In this document: piece by piece, positions 5,171 to 12,270 of the stretch
How positions within the stretch are numbered: position 1 is the first letter of the stretch
How the letters are laid out: each line of letters begins with the position of its first letter
DNA from: DATJXG01 sp035500455
GTDB taxonomy: Bacteria; Acidobacteriota; Terriglobia; Terriglobales; Acidobacteriaceae
Assembly (NCBI GenBank): GCA_035500455.1
Contig: DATJXG010000306.1
Coordinates: forward strand, 1-12,863
Direction: 5' to 3'
Length of the DNA stretch: 12,863 bases
Notes under the pieces: generated by a model
What the model was told of the DNA's origin: nothing
The model's input: the letters and a program-made list of their open reading frames with translations, nothing else
Database searches by the model: none
Made by a program: the position numbers and the translations under genes

Positions 5171-6961
5171 TCATGGCTTGCTCTTCACCGGGGAGCCCGA
5201 TCCTTGTTTCAACAGCAGAATCTGATTTGCCTTTCCTCCGGGAAATTCTTCTCTCTTCCCTCCCGGCCATTGCACTTCGATGCGCTGATAAGCGTCGTCG
5301 TTCCCCAAGCCAATGTGCACTCGCGGATCGTTTTGCGAAAGGAAACTCGATCCGGTCTGGATTTCGCCGGAAATCCGGCGATCGCCCACATAAACATAAA
5401 CCCGCGCGCCGACGGCGTCGCGATTGGCCGTTGTTCCCACGCACTGGATCAACAGCCAGTTCTTCCTGGTTCCAAAGTTCTTCAGCAAACTGGGCCGCTG
5501 GTCAAGATTGTCGATCACCACTTCCAGCGATCCATCGTTGTCGAGATCTCCAACCGCCGACCCGCGAGAAACCCATGGCTCGGTGATTCCCGCCCCCGCC
5601 ACGGCAGACAAATCTTTGAAACGCCCGGCGCCAACATTCCAGTAAAGCAGACGCGGCTGCCGGTATTTATAGTTCATGGGGCTGCGGTCAACCTCGGGAT
5701 ACACGTGGCCATTCACCATGAGCAGATCTTTCAGGCCATCGTTGTCAACGTCGATGAAATGAATTCCCCAGCCGAGAAATTGGGTACGCGCTCCGATTCC
5801 ACCTTCGTAAACCCGGTCGGTGAATGTTCCATCGCCGTTGTTGTGGTAGAGGTTAGGCACGTCATCGCTGAAATTGGTTTTGGCGATGTCAAAGTAACCA
5901 TCTTCGTCGTAGTCGGCGACGGCTACTCCCATCCCCGCCTGCTCTTCGCCGGCGTCGTTGAGCGCCACGCCCGCAGGAATTCCGATTTCCTCAAACGTCC
6001 CATTCTTCAGGTTGTGATAGAGCAGACTCGGCCGCGAGTCGCAGGCGACATAAAGATCAGGATAACCGTCGTTGTCGAAATCCGACGCCAGTACGGTGAA
6101 AGCGTAGCAGCCGGTTGCCTTGCCGATTCCGCTCCTGGCTGAAACATCCGTGAACTTGCCATTGCCTTCATCGTGAAAAAGGAAATTGCGGCCTGCGGGC
6201 AATCCTCTCGGACCGCACATCACTGGCATGCCCTTCCACATGCAATATCCCGCTTTCCCGGGCTCGGGAATTTTTGAGCGGTCAAATTCAACGTAGCCGG
6301 TGACGACCAGGTCGAGTTTGCCATCGTTGTCATAGTCAAAGAATGAACATCCCGTATCCCAGCGAATGGAATCCGACTTGAGGCCGGCGGCTTCGGTTAC
6401 ATCCCTGAAGGTCCCGTTGCCCTGGTTGTGGTAGAGGACGCTGTGGCCGTAGTAGGTAACAAACAAATCCTTGTAACCATCGTTGTCGTAATCCGCGGCG
6501 CAACCTCCCTGTCCCCATCCAACTTTGGCGAGGCCGGCTTTCTCAGTGACGTCTTCGAAACGCAGATTTCCCAGGTTGTGGTAAAGATGGCCGGTTGATG
6601 TTTTGCCTCGGCCCTGTCCGTCGAGCGTGGTTCCATTCGGCAGAAAAATATCCATGAGGCCGTCGTTGTCGTAATCGAAAATCACGACGCCGTTGCCGGT
6701 GGTCTCCAGGATGTAATCTTTTTTGTTCGCGTCTCCCGAAACATTCTCGGCGGTAAGCCCCGCCTGAACGGCGATATCCCTGAAATCCACCGTGATCGGA
6801 GGCAGGTTGGTTTTGATTTGCGGCGCCGGCCGCGCGAGCGCGCCGGGGCTCGCCGATCCCTCCTGGAACGCTTGCGCCAACCGCGAGTGAAGCAGAAGGA
6901 GAATGCAGATGATCAACGCCGCTCGCGCCAGCCGAAAACCTGTACGGAGGCTTTGCTTCAT
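5171..6961 (-). CDS. Secreted CRTAC1-like FG-GAP/VCBS repeat protein with C-terminal ASPIC/UnbV domain
   Basis: 596 residues from ATG 6961; ATG 6976 is an alternative adding five residues, and the frame stays open to about 7060. Signal peptide at about 1-31 (basic QSLRTGFRLAR then IICILLLL, cut near AQA-F). Seven Ca-binding DxDxDG loops start at residues 96, 157, 209, 294, 350, 404 and 472, each followed by an LYHN...NGTF-type strand, indicating a large calcium-stabilised beta-propeller. Cys240 and Cys249 bracket the family insertion ending CGPRGL, perhaps a disulfide. The ASPIC/UnbV domain is at about 500-570 (NRDAVGARV, GSSFLSQND, HIGLG, VQWPGG). Such proteins are extracytoplasmic; their role in Acidobacteriota is unproven, with adhesion or complex assembly the usual suggestion. 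The gene is divergent from the TonB receptor gene with 265 bp between starts, and convergent with the PAL-like gene. A GCGGGAA next to ATG 6961 is a weak, close ribosome site. Confidence 0.87.
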   Translation of the reverse strand: MKQSLRTGFRLARAALIICILLLLHSRLAQAFQEGSASPGALARPAPQIKTNLPPITVDFRDIAVQAGLTAENVSGDANKKDYILETTGNGVVIFDYDNDGLMDIFLPNGTTLDGQGRGKTSTGHLYHNLGNLRFEDVTEKAGLAKVGWGQGGCAADYDNDGYKDLFVTYYGHSVLYHNQGNGTFRDVTEAAGLKSDSIRWDTGCSFFDYDNDGKLDLVVTGYVEFDRSKIPEPGKAGYCMWKGMPVMCGPRGLPAGRNFLFHDEGNGKFTDVSARSGIGKATGCYAFTVLASDFDNDGYPDLYVACDSRPSLLYHNLKNGTFEEIGIPAGVALNDAGEEQAGMGVAVADYDEDGYFDIAKTNFSDDVPNLYHNNGDGTFTDRVYEGGIGARTQFLGWGIHFIDVDNDGLKDLLMVNGHVYPEVDRSPMNYKYRQPRLLYWNVGAGRFKDLSAVAGAGITEPWVSRGSAVGDLDNDGSLEVVIDNLDQRPSLLKNFGTRKNWLLIQCVGTTANRDAVGARVYVYVGDRRISGEIQTGSSFLSQNDPRVHIGLGNDDAYQRIEVQWPGGKREEFPGGKANQILLLKQGSGSPVKSKP

Positions 6962-6985
6962 TTCCCGCGAAACCATCCTCGACAA

Positions 6986-6994
6986 CTTATCACA
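6986..6994 (-). promoter_or_regulatory. Possible extended -10 promoter for the CRTAC1-like gene
   Basis: On the minus strand TGT (6994-6992) precedes GATAAG (6991-6986), a four-of-six -10 with a TGn extension. There is no -35 match. Transcription near 6979 would leave a leader of under 20 nt before ATG 6961, which favours that start over 6976. Low confidence. Confidence 0.25.
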
Positions 6995-7080
6995 TGCTTC
7001 GAATCGCTTGATGGACACGGAATTTCGCGCGAAACCGAGCTGCGGCGCGCGCCTTGGCAACTAACAACCCGGAACTGCGC

Positions 7081-7095
7081 AAACCTTTTAGGTTT
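7081..7095. repeat. AT-rich 6-3-6 inverted repeat in the divergent UnbV/TonB promoter region
   Basis: AAACCT (7081-7086), TTT, AGGTTT (7090-7095) is a perfect inverted repeat, followed by another AT-rich palindrome-like run to about 7101. It lies 30 bp upstream of the -35 of the receptor promoter, so it could be an operator or activator site for either divergent gene. Confidence 0.35.
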
Positions 7096-7124
7096 TTAAA
7101 ACGCGTGGTTCAGAAAATCTTCCC

Positions 7125-7152
7125 TTGACTGCGATTCATGGATTCATGTTAT
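7125..7152 (+). promoter_or_regulatory. Sigma70-type promoter of the TonB-dependent receptor gene
   Basis: TTGACT (7125-7130, five of six) is separated by 16 bp from TGTTAT (7147-7152, four of six). Transcription would start near 7159, giving a leader of about 68 nt before ATG 7227. It is the best-formed promoter for a large gene in the window, and it lies inside the upstream open extension of the receptor frame, which argues for the downstream start. Confidence 0.55.
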
Positions 7153-7213
7153 CTGCCTCAAGTTCGTCGCATTCTTGCGCGCTTTGTGTGGGTCGAAACA
7201 CGTGGGACTTTGC

Positions 7214-7220
7214 GGAGGGG
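7214..7220 (+). promoter_or_regulatory. Ribosome binding site deciding the receptor start
   Basis: GGAGGGG lies 6 nt before ATG 7227, which begins a standard signal peptide. The longer frame from 7125 starts inside the promoter and would put 34 Ser/Cys-rich residues ahead of it. Confidence 0.75.
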
Positions 7221-7226
7221 GCCAAA

Positions 7227-10200
7227 ATGATCCCGAGACGGATCGTTCTAAGGTTGTTTCTGCTGCTCGGCTTCGTCGCCGGCTGCCAAACTTCGTGGGC
7301 GCAGTTTACCAGTGCCATTGAAGGCACAGTCACCGATCCCAGCGGTGCGGTACTGCCGGGAGTTTCGGTGACCTTGAAAAATGAAGAGACCGGCGTCACT
7401 CAAACCTTGAAGGCTCAGGACACCGGGTACTTCCGGTTTACCACTTTGCCCTCGGCGGTTTTCACGCTGAGCGCTTCGTTCCCGGGCTTCAAGACCACGC
7501 TGCTGGAACACATTCGCGTCGCGGTGGCCGAGGTCAAGACGGCCAACATCCACATGGTGGTGGGCACGGCCGAGTCGGTGGTTAATGTAACCAGCGAGGC
7601 TCCGGCGGTGGAAACCTCCGAAGGCCGGGTCTCCGGCGAGATTCAGGAAGCTAAAATTCATGATCTTCCGCTTTCCGGCAGAAATTTCTACACGCTCGTG
7701 GTCACGACCCCGGGCGTCAGCGGCATCGCCAGCTCGGGCGGACAGGCCTATGCGCAGGCCACCGGCGATATTTTCAACCCCGAGTTCGGCATCAATCTGA
7801 ACGCCAACGGCTCGCGTGCGGAATCGAATTCCTTTCTGATCGATTCCAACTCCATCGACTCCTCGCAGCGCAGCGGCGTCACCAACATCAATCCCAACGC
7901 CGAGGATGTTCAGGAGGTGCGCGTCGCCGCCAACAATTTCTCCGCCGAGTTCGGACGCAATGGCGCCGCGCTGGTAAACATCATCACCAAGCAGGGCTCC
8001 AACGACTGGCATGGCACGGTCGGCTTCTATCACACCGACAACAAACTGCAGGCGCGAAACGAATTTCAGAGCTCGGTTCCGGTTTTCCGCCGCAATGAGG
8101 GCGCATGGAGCCTGGGCGGCCCCATCCGCAAGGACCACACTTTCTTTTTCCTCTCGATGGATATTCTGCGGTCGGGGGTCGCATTCTCCGAAGCTGCCAC
8201 CGTGCTGACGCCGCAATTCATCGACCTGGTGAACACCAACGTTCCCAACAACGTGTCCAACAACGTGCTGCAGAACTACGTGTTGCCGGCCTACTCTTCG
8301 GGCCTGAACCCGACCAGCGGATTTATCACGGCGGGCACGATTGCCGGATCGAATTGCACCGGCTCGACGACCATCACTCCTGACAACTTCCCCATCGCCT
8401 GCGATTTTCCGGTGACCGGCGTGGCCAACTTCAGCGCCACCAATCCGCGCAACGGCTTTCAGTACACGGCGCGGGTGGACCACGCCTTCAACGCCGATAA
8501 AGACCGCATCTTCCTCGAATTTGACCACACCGACCTGCACCAGGTGGCCTTCGGCGAGCCGTTTGTTTACCCGGCGTTCAACACCATTGAGCCCACCTAC
8601 AGCGAGCACTTCGCCGCTGACTGGGTGCATGTTTCGCACAGCTGGATCAACGAGGCCGGATTCTCCACCCAGCGGCCCTACGGCAACCTGTCAGTGAACG
8701 ATCCGCAAGTGCCCGGCATTGCGATCGCCGGGCTTTCGCCCGGCGGCAACAATGCCGAGACTTTCCAGCAGGGCTGGGGGCCGAACGCCTTCGTGCAAAA
8801 CAATTTCGAATGGCGCGATGTGGCTTCGATGACCCGCGGCTCCCACAGCCTCAAAGTCGGCGGCAACGTCACTCGCGGGCGCGCCGACCATGAGTCTTCG
8901 CGCGTCTTCGATCGTCCCGACTTCACCTTCAACAACATTTTCGACTTCGCCACTGACGCCCCCACAGCGGAGACCGGCATCGGCTTCAATCCCGTCAGCG
9001 GCGCGGTCGGCGAACCGCTGTTCAGCCTGATGAGAACCGGATCGTTGTCTGCCTTCGTGCAGGATGATTGGAAGGTCATGCCCAACCTCACCCTGAACCT
9101 GGGCTTCCGCTACGAGGATTTTTTCAATCCCTCGGATGCCACCGGAGAGATTTGCGAAATGGCCTTTTCCGGAGGCAACAGCGGCGGATTGCCCAGCATG
9201 ATCGCCAACGGTGTGATGACCTGCAAACACAACATGTTCAATCACACCATGAACACCTACAGCCCGCGCATCGGCTTTGCCTGGGACCCCACGAAAGAAG
9301 GCAAGATGTCAGTGCGAGGCGGCATAGGAATTTTCTACGATCGCCCGTCGGACCAACTGGATAACAACTACTACACCAACACACCCAGATTCGCCGTGGG
9401 CGGAGCTTTTTCCAACACGCCGAACAATCTGCCGCTGTTCGCGGTGGGAACGACTTCGACTCCGCCTTACAACTACCCGCTTCCCCCGGGTCTGGTGCCG
9501 AGTACGCTGCCTGACTTGAACGCCAACGGAGGCTTGCTCAACGGCGCGGCCAGCGTGCAGGTAATCGATCCCGACATGCCGGTGTCACGCATGACGAACT
9601 GGTTTCTCGGCGTGCAGCGCGCGCTCACTTCGTCGCTGGTTGCCGAAGTGGACTACATCGGCTCAACCGGGCGCCACCTGTACGCCACCTATAACGTCAA
9701 CCGCTTCGATGGGGATCTCATCGAGCACGGAGGCAACTTCACCGGGCTTGCGCCGGGCTTCAGCGGAATCAACTACGGCCAGGCCAATGAAAACAGCGAT
9801 TACAACGGCCTGACTGTCGCGGTGAAGAAACGCGCGGGCGTGGGCCTTACGTTTGACGCGTCCTACACGTACTCCAAGGCGATCGACGACGCCAGCCGGT
9901 TGGATGGGCCGGAGCATGTAGAAGCGTTCAACGATCCGAGAGAGCGGGGCCTCGCTGATTTCGACGTGCGAAACCGCCTTGCCTTCACTACCCTGTGGTC
10001 CGTTCCCAGTCCGCATGGAACGGGGTTGTTCAACAAGGTCTTCGGCAACTGGGAACTCACAAACGTTACGATCCTGCAGTCGGGACCGCCGTTCTCAGCC
10101 CTGTGCACGGCCTCTTTCGGGGCGGTGCTCGACGGAAGCGGCAACGTGATCGGGAATACCGGCTGCGACTACAACGCTGACGGGAACAATTCGGACTACC

Positions 10201-10583
10201 CGAACGTTCCCAGCTTCGGCAACACCAAGACCGGATTGTCGCGGTCGGACTACATCAGCGGAATCTTCAACTGCGCCGGCTCGGTCAATTGCAGCAGCGT
10301 CTTCCCCTCGCCAGCCCTCGGGCAGGAGGGCAACCTTGGCCGCAATACCTTCCACGGGCCGGGATACGCGAACACCGATTTTTCGGTGATCAAAAATATT
10401 CCGATTCCATGGTTCCTGGGCACAGAAGGCGCGAAGATACAATTCCGGGCTGAATTCTTTAACTTCTTCAACCGCGTGAACCTCACCAACGTGAACAACC
10501 AGGTGAACGGCGCGGCCTTTGGCAAGTCAACTTCAACCTATCCGGCTCGGGACATCCAGTTCGCGCTGCGACTGTCGTTCTAG
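7227..10583 (+). CDS. Oar-like TonB-dependent outer-membrane receptor with N-terminal carboxypeptidase-regulatory-like domain
   Basis: 1118 residues, typical of the large acidobacterial family. Signal peptide at 1-25 (IPRRIVLRLFLLLGF, cut before Gln26 in SWAQ). A carboxypeptidase-regulatory-like Ig-fold domain is at about 28-112 (IEGTVTDPSGAVLPGVSVTL, then GYFRFTTLP). The plug domain follows from about 130, with the family signature LPLSGRNF near 147-154. The rest is a beta-barrel of repeated aromatic strands ending in a terminal Phe (ALRLSF), the outer-membrane assembly signal. Such receptors take up or export large substrates with TonB-ExbB-ExbD energy; in Acidobacteriota there are dozens per genome, mostly with unknown substrates. 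No SusD-like partner is adjacent. Neighbours are the divergent UnbV protein and the downstream TPR gene 73 bp on. A VAGC sequence at 17-20 resembles a lipobox but is unlikely to be used in a barrel protein. No TonB box was confidently seen. Confidence 0.92.
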   Translation: MIPRRIVLRLFLLLGFVAGCQTSWAQFTSAIEGTVTDPSGAVLPGVSVTLKNEETGVTQTLKAQDTGYFRFTTLPSAVFTLSASFPGFKTTLLEHIRVAVAEVKTANIHMVVGTAESVVNVTSEAPAVETSEGRVSGEIQEAKIHDLPLSGRNFYTLVVTTPGVSGIASSGGQAYAQATGDIFNPEFGINLNANGSRAESNSFLIDSNSIDSSQRSGVTNINPNAEDVQEVRVAANNFSAEFGRNGAALVNIITKQGSNDWHGTVGFYHTDNKLQARNEFQSSVPVFRRNEGAWSLGGPIRKDHTFFFLSMDILRSGVAFSEAATVLTPQFIDLVNTNVPNNVSNNVLQNYVLPAYSSGLNPTSGFITAGTIAGSNCTGSTTITPDNFPIACDFPVTGVANFSATNPRNGFQYTARVDHAFNADKDRIFLEFDHTDLHQVAFGEPFVYPAFNTIEPTYSEHFAADWVHVSHSWINEAGFSTQRPYGNLSVNDPQVPGIAIAGLSPGGNNAETFQQGWGPNAFVQNNFEWRDVASMTRGSHSLKVGGNVTRGRADHESSRVFDRPDFTFNNIFDFATDAPTAETGIGFNPVSGAVGEPLFSLMRTGSLSAFVQDDWKVMPNLTLNLGFRYEDFFNPSDATGEICEMAFSGGNSGGLPSMIANGVMTCKHNMFNHTMNTYSPRIGFAWDPTKEGKMSVRGGIGIFYDRPSDQLDNNYYTNTPRFAVGGAFSNTPNNLPLFAVGTTSTPPYNYPLPPGLVPSTLPDLNANGGLLNGAASVQVIDPDMPVSRMTNWFLGVQRALTSSLVAEVDYIGSTGRHLYATYNVNRFDGDLIEHGGNFTGLAPGFSGINYGQANENSDYNGLTVAVKKRAGVGLTFDASYTYSKAIDDASRLDGPEHVEAFNDPRERGLADFDVRNRLAFTTLWSVPSPHGTGLFNKVFGNWELTNVTILQSGPPFSALCTASFGAVLDGSGNVIGNTGCDYNADGNNSDYPNVPSFGNTKTGLSRSDYISGIFNCAGSVNCSSVFPSPALGQEGNLGRNTFHGPGYANTDFSVIKNIPIPWFLGTEGAKIQFRAEFFNFFNRVNLTNVNNQVNGAAFGKSTSTYPARDIQFALRLSF

Positions 10584-10619
10584 CCGCTTTGCCGCTCGTC
10601 GGGGCGAGAATGCGGATTC

Positions 10620-10648
10620 TTGCCCCGGTGCTTTACAGAGCCGATAAT
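10620..10648 (+). promoter_or_regulatory. Sigma70-type promoter placed for a leaderless TPR/haem-protein transcript
   Basis: TTGCCC (10620-10625, four of six) and GATAAT (10643-10648, five of six) are separated by the ideal 17 bp. Transcription would begin around 10654-10656, only one to three bases before ATG 10657. No Shine-Dalgarno precedes that ATG, so a leaderless mRNA is predicted. The other bases of the 73-bp gap after the receptor gene show only a weak CTCG/CGAG hairpin at 10595-10608. Confidence 0.5.
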
Positions 10649-10656
10649 CTCTCTTT

Positions 10657-12270
10657 ATGTGGGCCCGGTTATTCCGTCTGCTTGCACTGGCAGCCGTGTT
10701 GCATTCTTTACCAGCCACCTCTCTCCCGGCGGAGGAATGCGGCCCTTCCCTCTACGAGTGCGCTGTTTACTACGTCAGTCATCGCAACCTGCCCGCAGCT
10801 ATCCGGACCTTGCACCAGGAGCTGCAGCAGGCTCCGCAGAACCTGAAGGCGCTGAATCTTCTGGGAATCGCGCTCACCGAGTCGAGCCGGATTGATGACG
10901 CGAATACGCAATTTCGCCGCGCTCTCGCGATCGACGAGAACTTTTATCCGGCGCGGAAGAATCTCGCCATCAACGAATTCAGTCTGCATCACTTTCAGGA
11001 AGCGGCGGCAGATCTTGCGCGAGTTCTGAAGGCGGCGCCCTCCGATCCGATCGCGCACATTTATCAGGGTGAGATCAGCTTTGAGAAGAACGAGTTTGCC
11101 GCAGCGGCGGAGCATTATGGAAAAGCGGGCAACCGCGTCGCGCTTAACCCCGCCTGGACGCTGCACTATGCGCGGGCTCTGGCGGCGCAGGGGGAAACTT
11201 CGCGAGCGAGTGCGGTGCTACAATCCCTCCCCGCGAACGACGGGGAAGACCGTTTTCAGGCTGGGCTGATCCTGGGGCGGGCTGGCAATTACGCGGATGC
11301 CGCAGCCCTATTCTCCTCGGCTCGAAAGAACTACGCTGACCCTTCCATCGCCGGCTACAACCAGCTTCTAATGCTTATCCGGGCGGAGAAATATTCCGAG
11401 GCGATCAGCGCATTTAATGAACTGGTGGGCGAAGGCTACGCGCAGGCACCTTTGTACAACCTGGTTTCGGAAGCGTATCTGAAAACCGGCGACCTGAAAC
11501 AAGCTTACGACTCGCTACGGACCGCCACGAAGCTCGATCCCGGCGCGGAAGACAACTATGTTGACCTGGCCGCACTGTGCCTCGACGACGAAGACTACAA
11601 CCTGGCGATGGATGTTCTCGATGTCGGCATTCACTACGTTCCCAACTCGTATCGGCTGTACGTGCAGCGTGGCTTCACCCTGGTGATGAAAGGACGGGCA
11701 GAAGATGCGGAGAAGGAATTTGAGCTTGCCAGCAGGATTGCTCCCCAGAAGTCCTTGCCGTACATCGCCCTGGGCGAAGTTTGGATGCAAGTCGGCCAGG
11801 CGCAGAAAGCCGCGGACATGCTGCGCGAGAAGAGCAAGCTGCCGGGCGCTGATTTTCTGATTCCTTATGTCTTCGCCGAGGCCTTGATACGCTCTGGCGC
11901 CGAAGTCGGCACTTCCTCTGCGGCCGAAGCCATTCAGGCGCTGCAAACCTCAATTCGTCTGAATCCGAAGTTCGCACATTCGCACGCCGAATTAGGCAAG
12001 CTGCTGCTGAAGCAGGGTGAAATCGACCAGGCGATTCCTGAACTCAAACTCGCCACCGAGTTGGATCCCGACGACTCCGGGCCGTTCTACCAACTCGGCC
12101 AAGCCTATCGCAAGAAGGGGCGGAAGGCCGAAGCTGATGAGATGCTCGCGCGGGTGGCCCAACTACACTCGCCGCAGCACGAACTCGACGTCCAGAAGGA
12201 GCTGAGGCGGTTGGTGAAGCAGGAGACGGCGCCAGACCACGCGCCCTCTGGGATGAAAGCAGAACCGTGA
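10657..12270 (+). CDS. Secreted tetratricopeptide-repeat (TPR) protein
   Basis: 537 residues. Signal peptide at about 1-25 (MWARLFRLLALAAVL, cut near LPA). From about residue 35 to 507 the protein is a run of helical TPR-type repeats; the clearest are near 64-97 (LNLLGIAL...A..QFRRALAIDEN), 265-298, 334-366, 440-473 (HAELGKLL...A.PELKLATELDPD) and 474-507. The C-terminal 30 residues are polar and probably flexible. Cys28 and Cys35 could form a disulfide. TPR solenoids bind other proteins, so a periplasmic or surface scaffold role is likely. The haem-c gene starts inside its stop codon, so the two are translationally coupled and probably one functional unit. There is no catalytic motif. A TPR protein next to a haem c protein with this N-terminal pattern recurs in Acidobacteriota from memory, with no known function. 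Confidence 0.88.
   Translation: MWARLFRLLALAAVLHSLPATSLPAEECGPSLYECAVYYVSHRNLPAAIRTLHQELQQAPQNLKALNLLGIALTESSRIDDANTQFRRALAIDENFYPARKNLAINEFSLHHFQEAAADLARVLKAAPSDPIAHIYQGEISFEKNEFAAAAEHYGKAGNRVALNPAWTLHYARALAAQGETSRASAVLQSLPANDGEDRFQAGLILGRAGNYADAAALFSSARKNYADPSIAGYNQLLMLIRAEKYSEAISAFNELVGEGYAQAPLYNLVSEAYLKTGDLKQAYDSLRTATKLDPGAEDNYVDLAALCLDDEDYNLAMDVLDVGIHYVPNSYRLYVQRGFTLVMKGRAEDAEKEFELASRIAPQKSLPYIALGEVWMQVGQAQKAADMLREKSKLPGADFLIPYVFAEALIRSGAEVGTSSAAEAIQALQTSIRLNPKFAHSHAELGKLLLKQGEIDQAIPELKLATELDPDDSGPFYQLGQAYRKKGRKAEADEMLARVAQLHSPQHELDVQKELRRLVKQETAPDHAPSGMKAEP

Noticed and set aside
5079..5444. Minus-strand frame overlapping the 3' end of the UnbV gene, suggesting a frameshifted longer C-terminus
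   Set aside because: The UnbV domain is complete before the TGA at 5171, so no frameshift is needed; the alternative tail is low-complexity Ala/Ser.
5027..6142. 371-codon plus-strand frame opposite the UnbV gene
   Set aside because: Mirror of the repeated DxDxDG coding; the minus strand has the signal peptide, repeats and UnbV domain.
7283..7286. Lipobox-like VAGC in the receptor signal peptide
   Set aside because: Outer-membrane barrels of this family are cut by signal peptidase I; a SWA-Q site follows.
7248..8639. 463-codon minus-strand frame opposite the receptor gene
   Set aside because: Shadow in GC-rich DNA; the plus strand has the complete receptor architecture.
10595..10608. CTCG/CGAG inverted repeat as a terminator after the receptor gene
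   Set aside because: Four-base stem without a T-tract; too weak to call.
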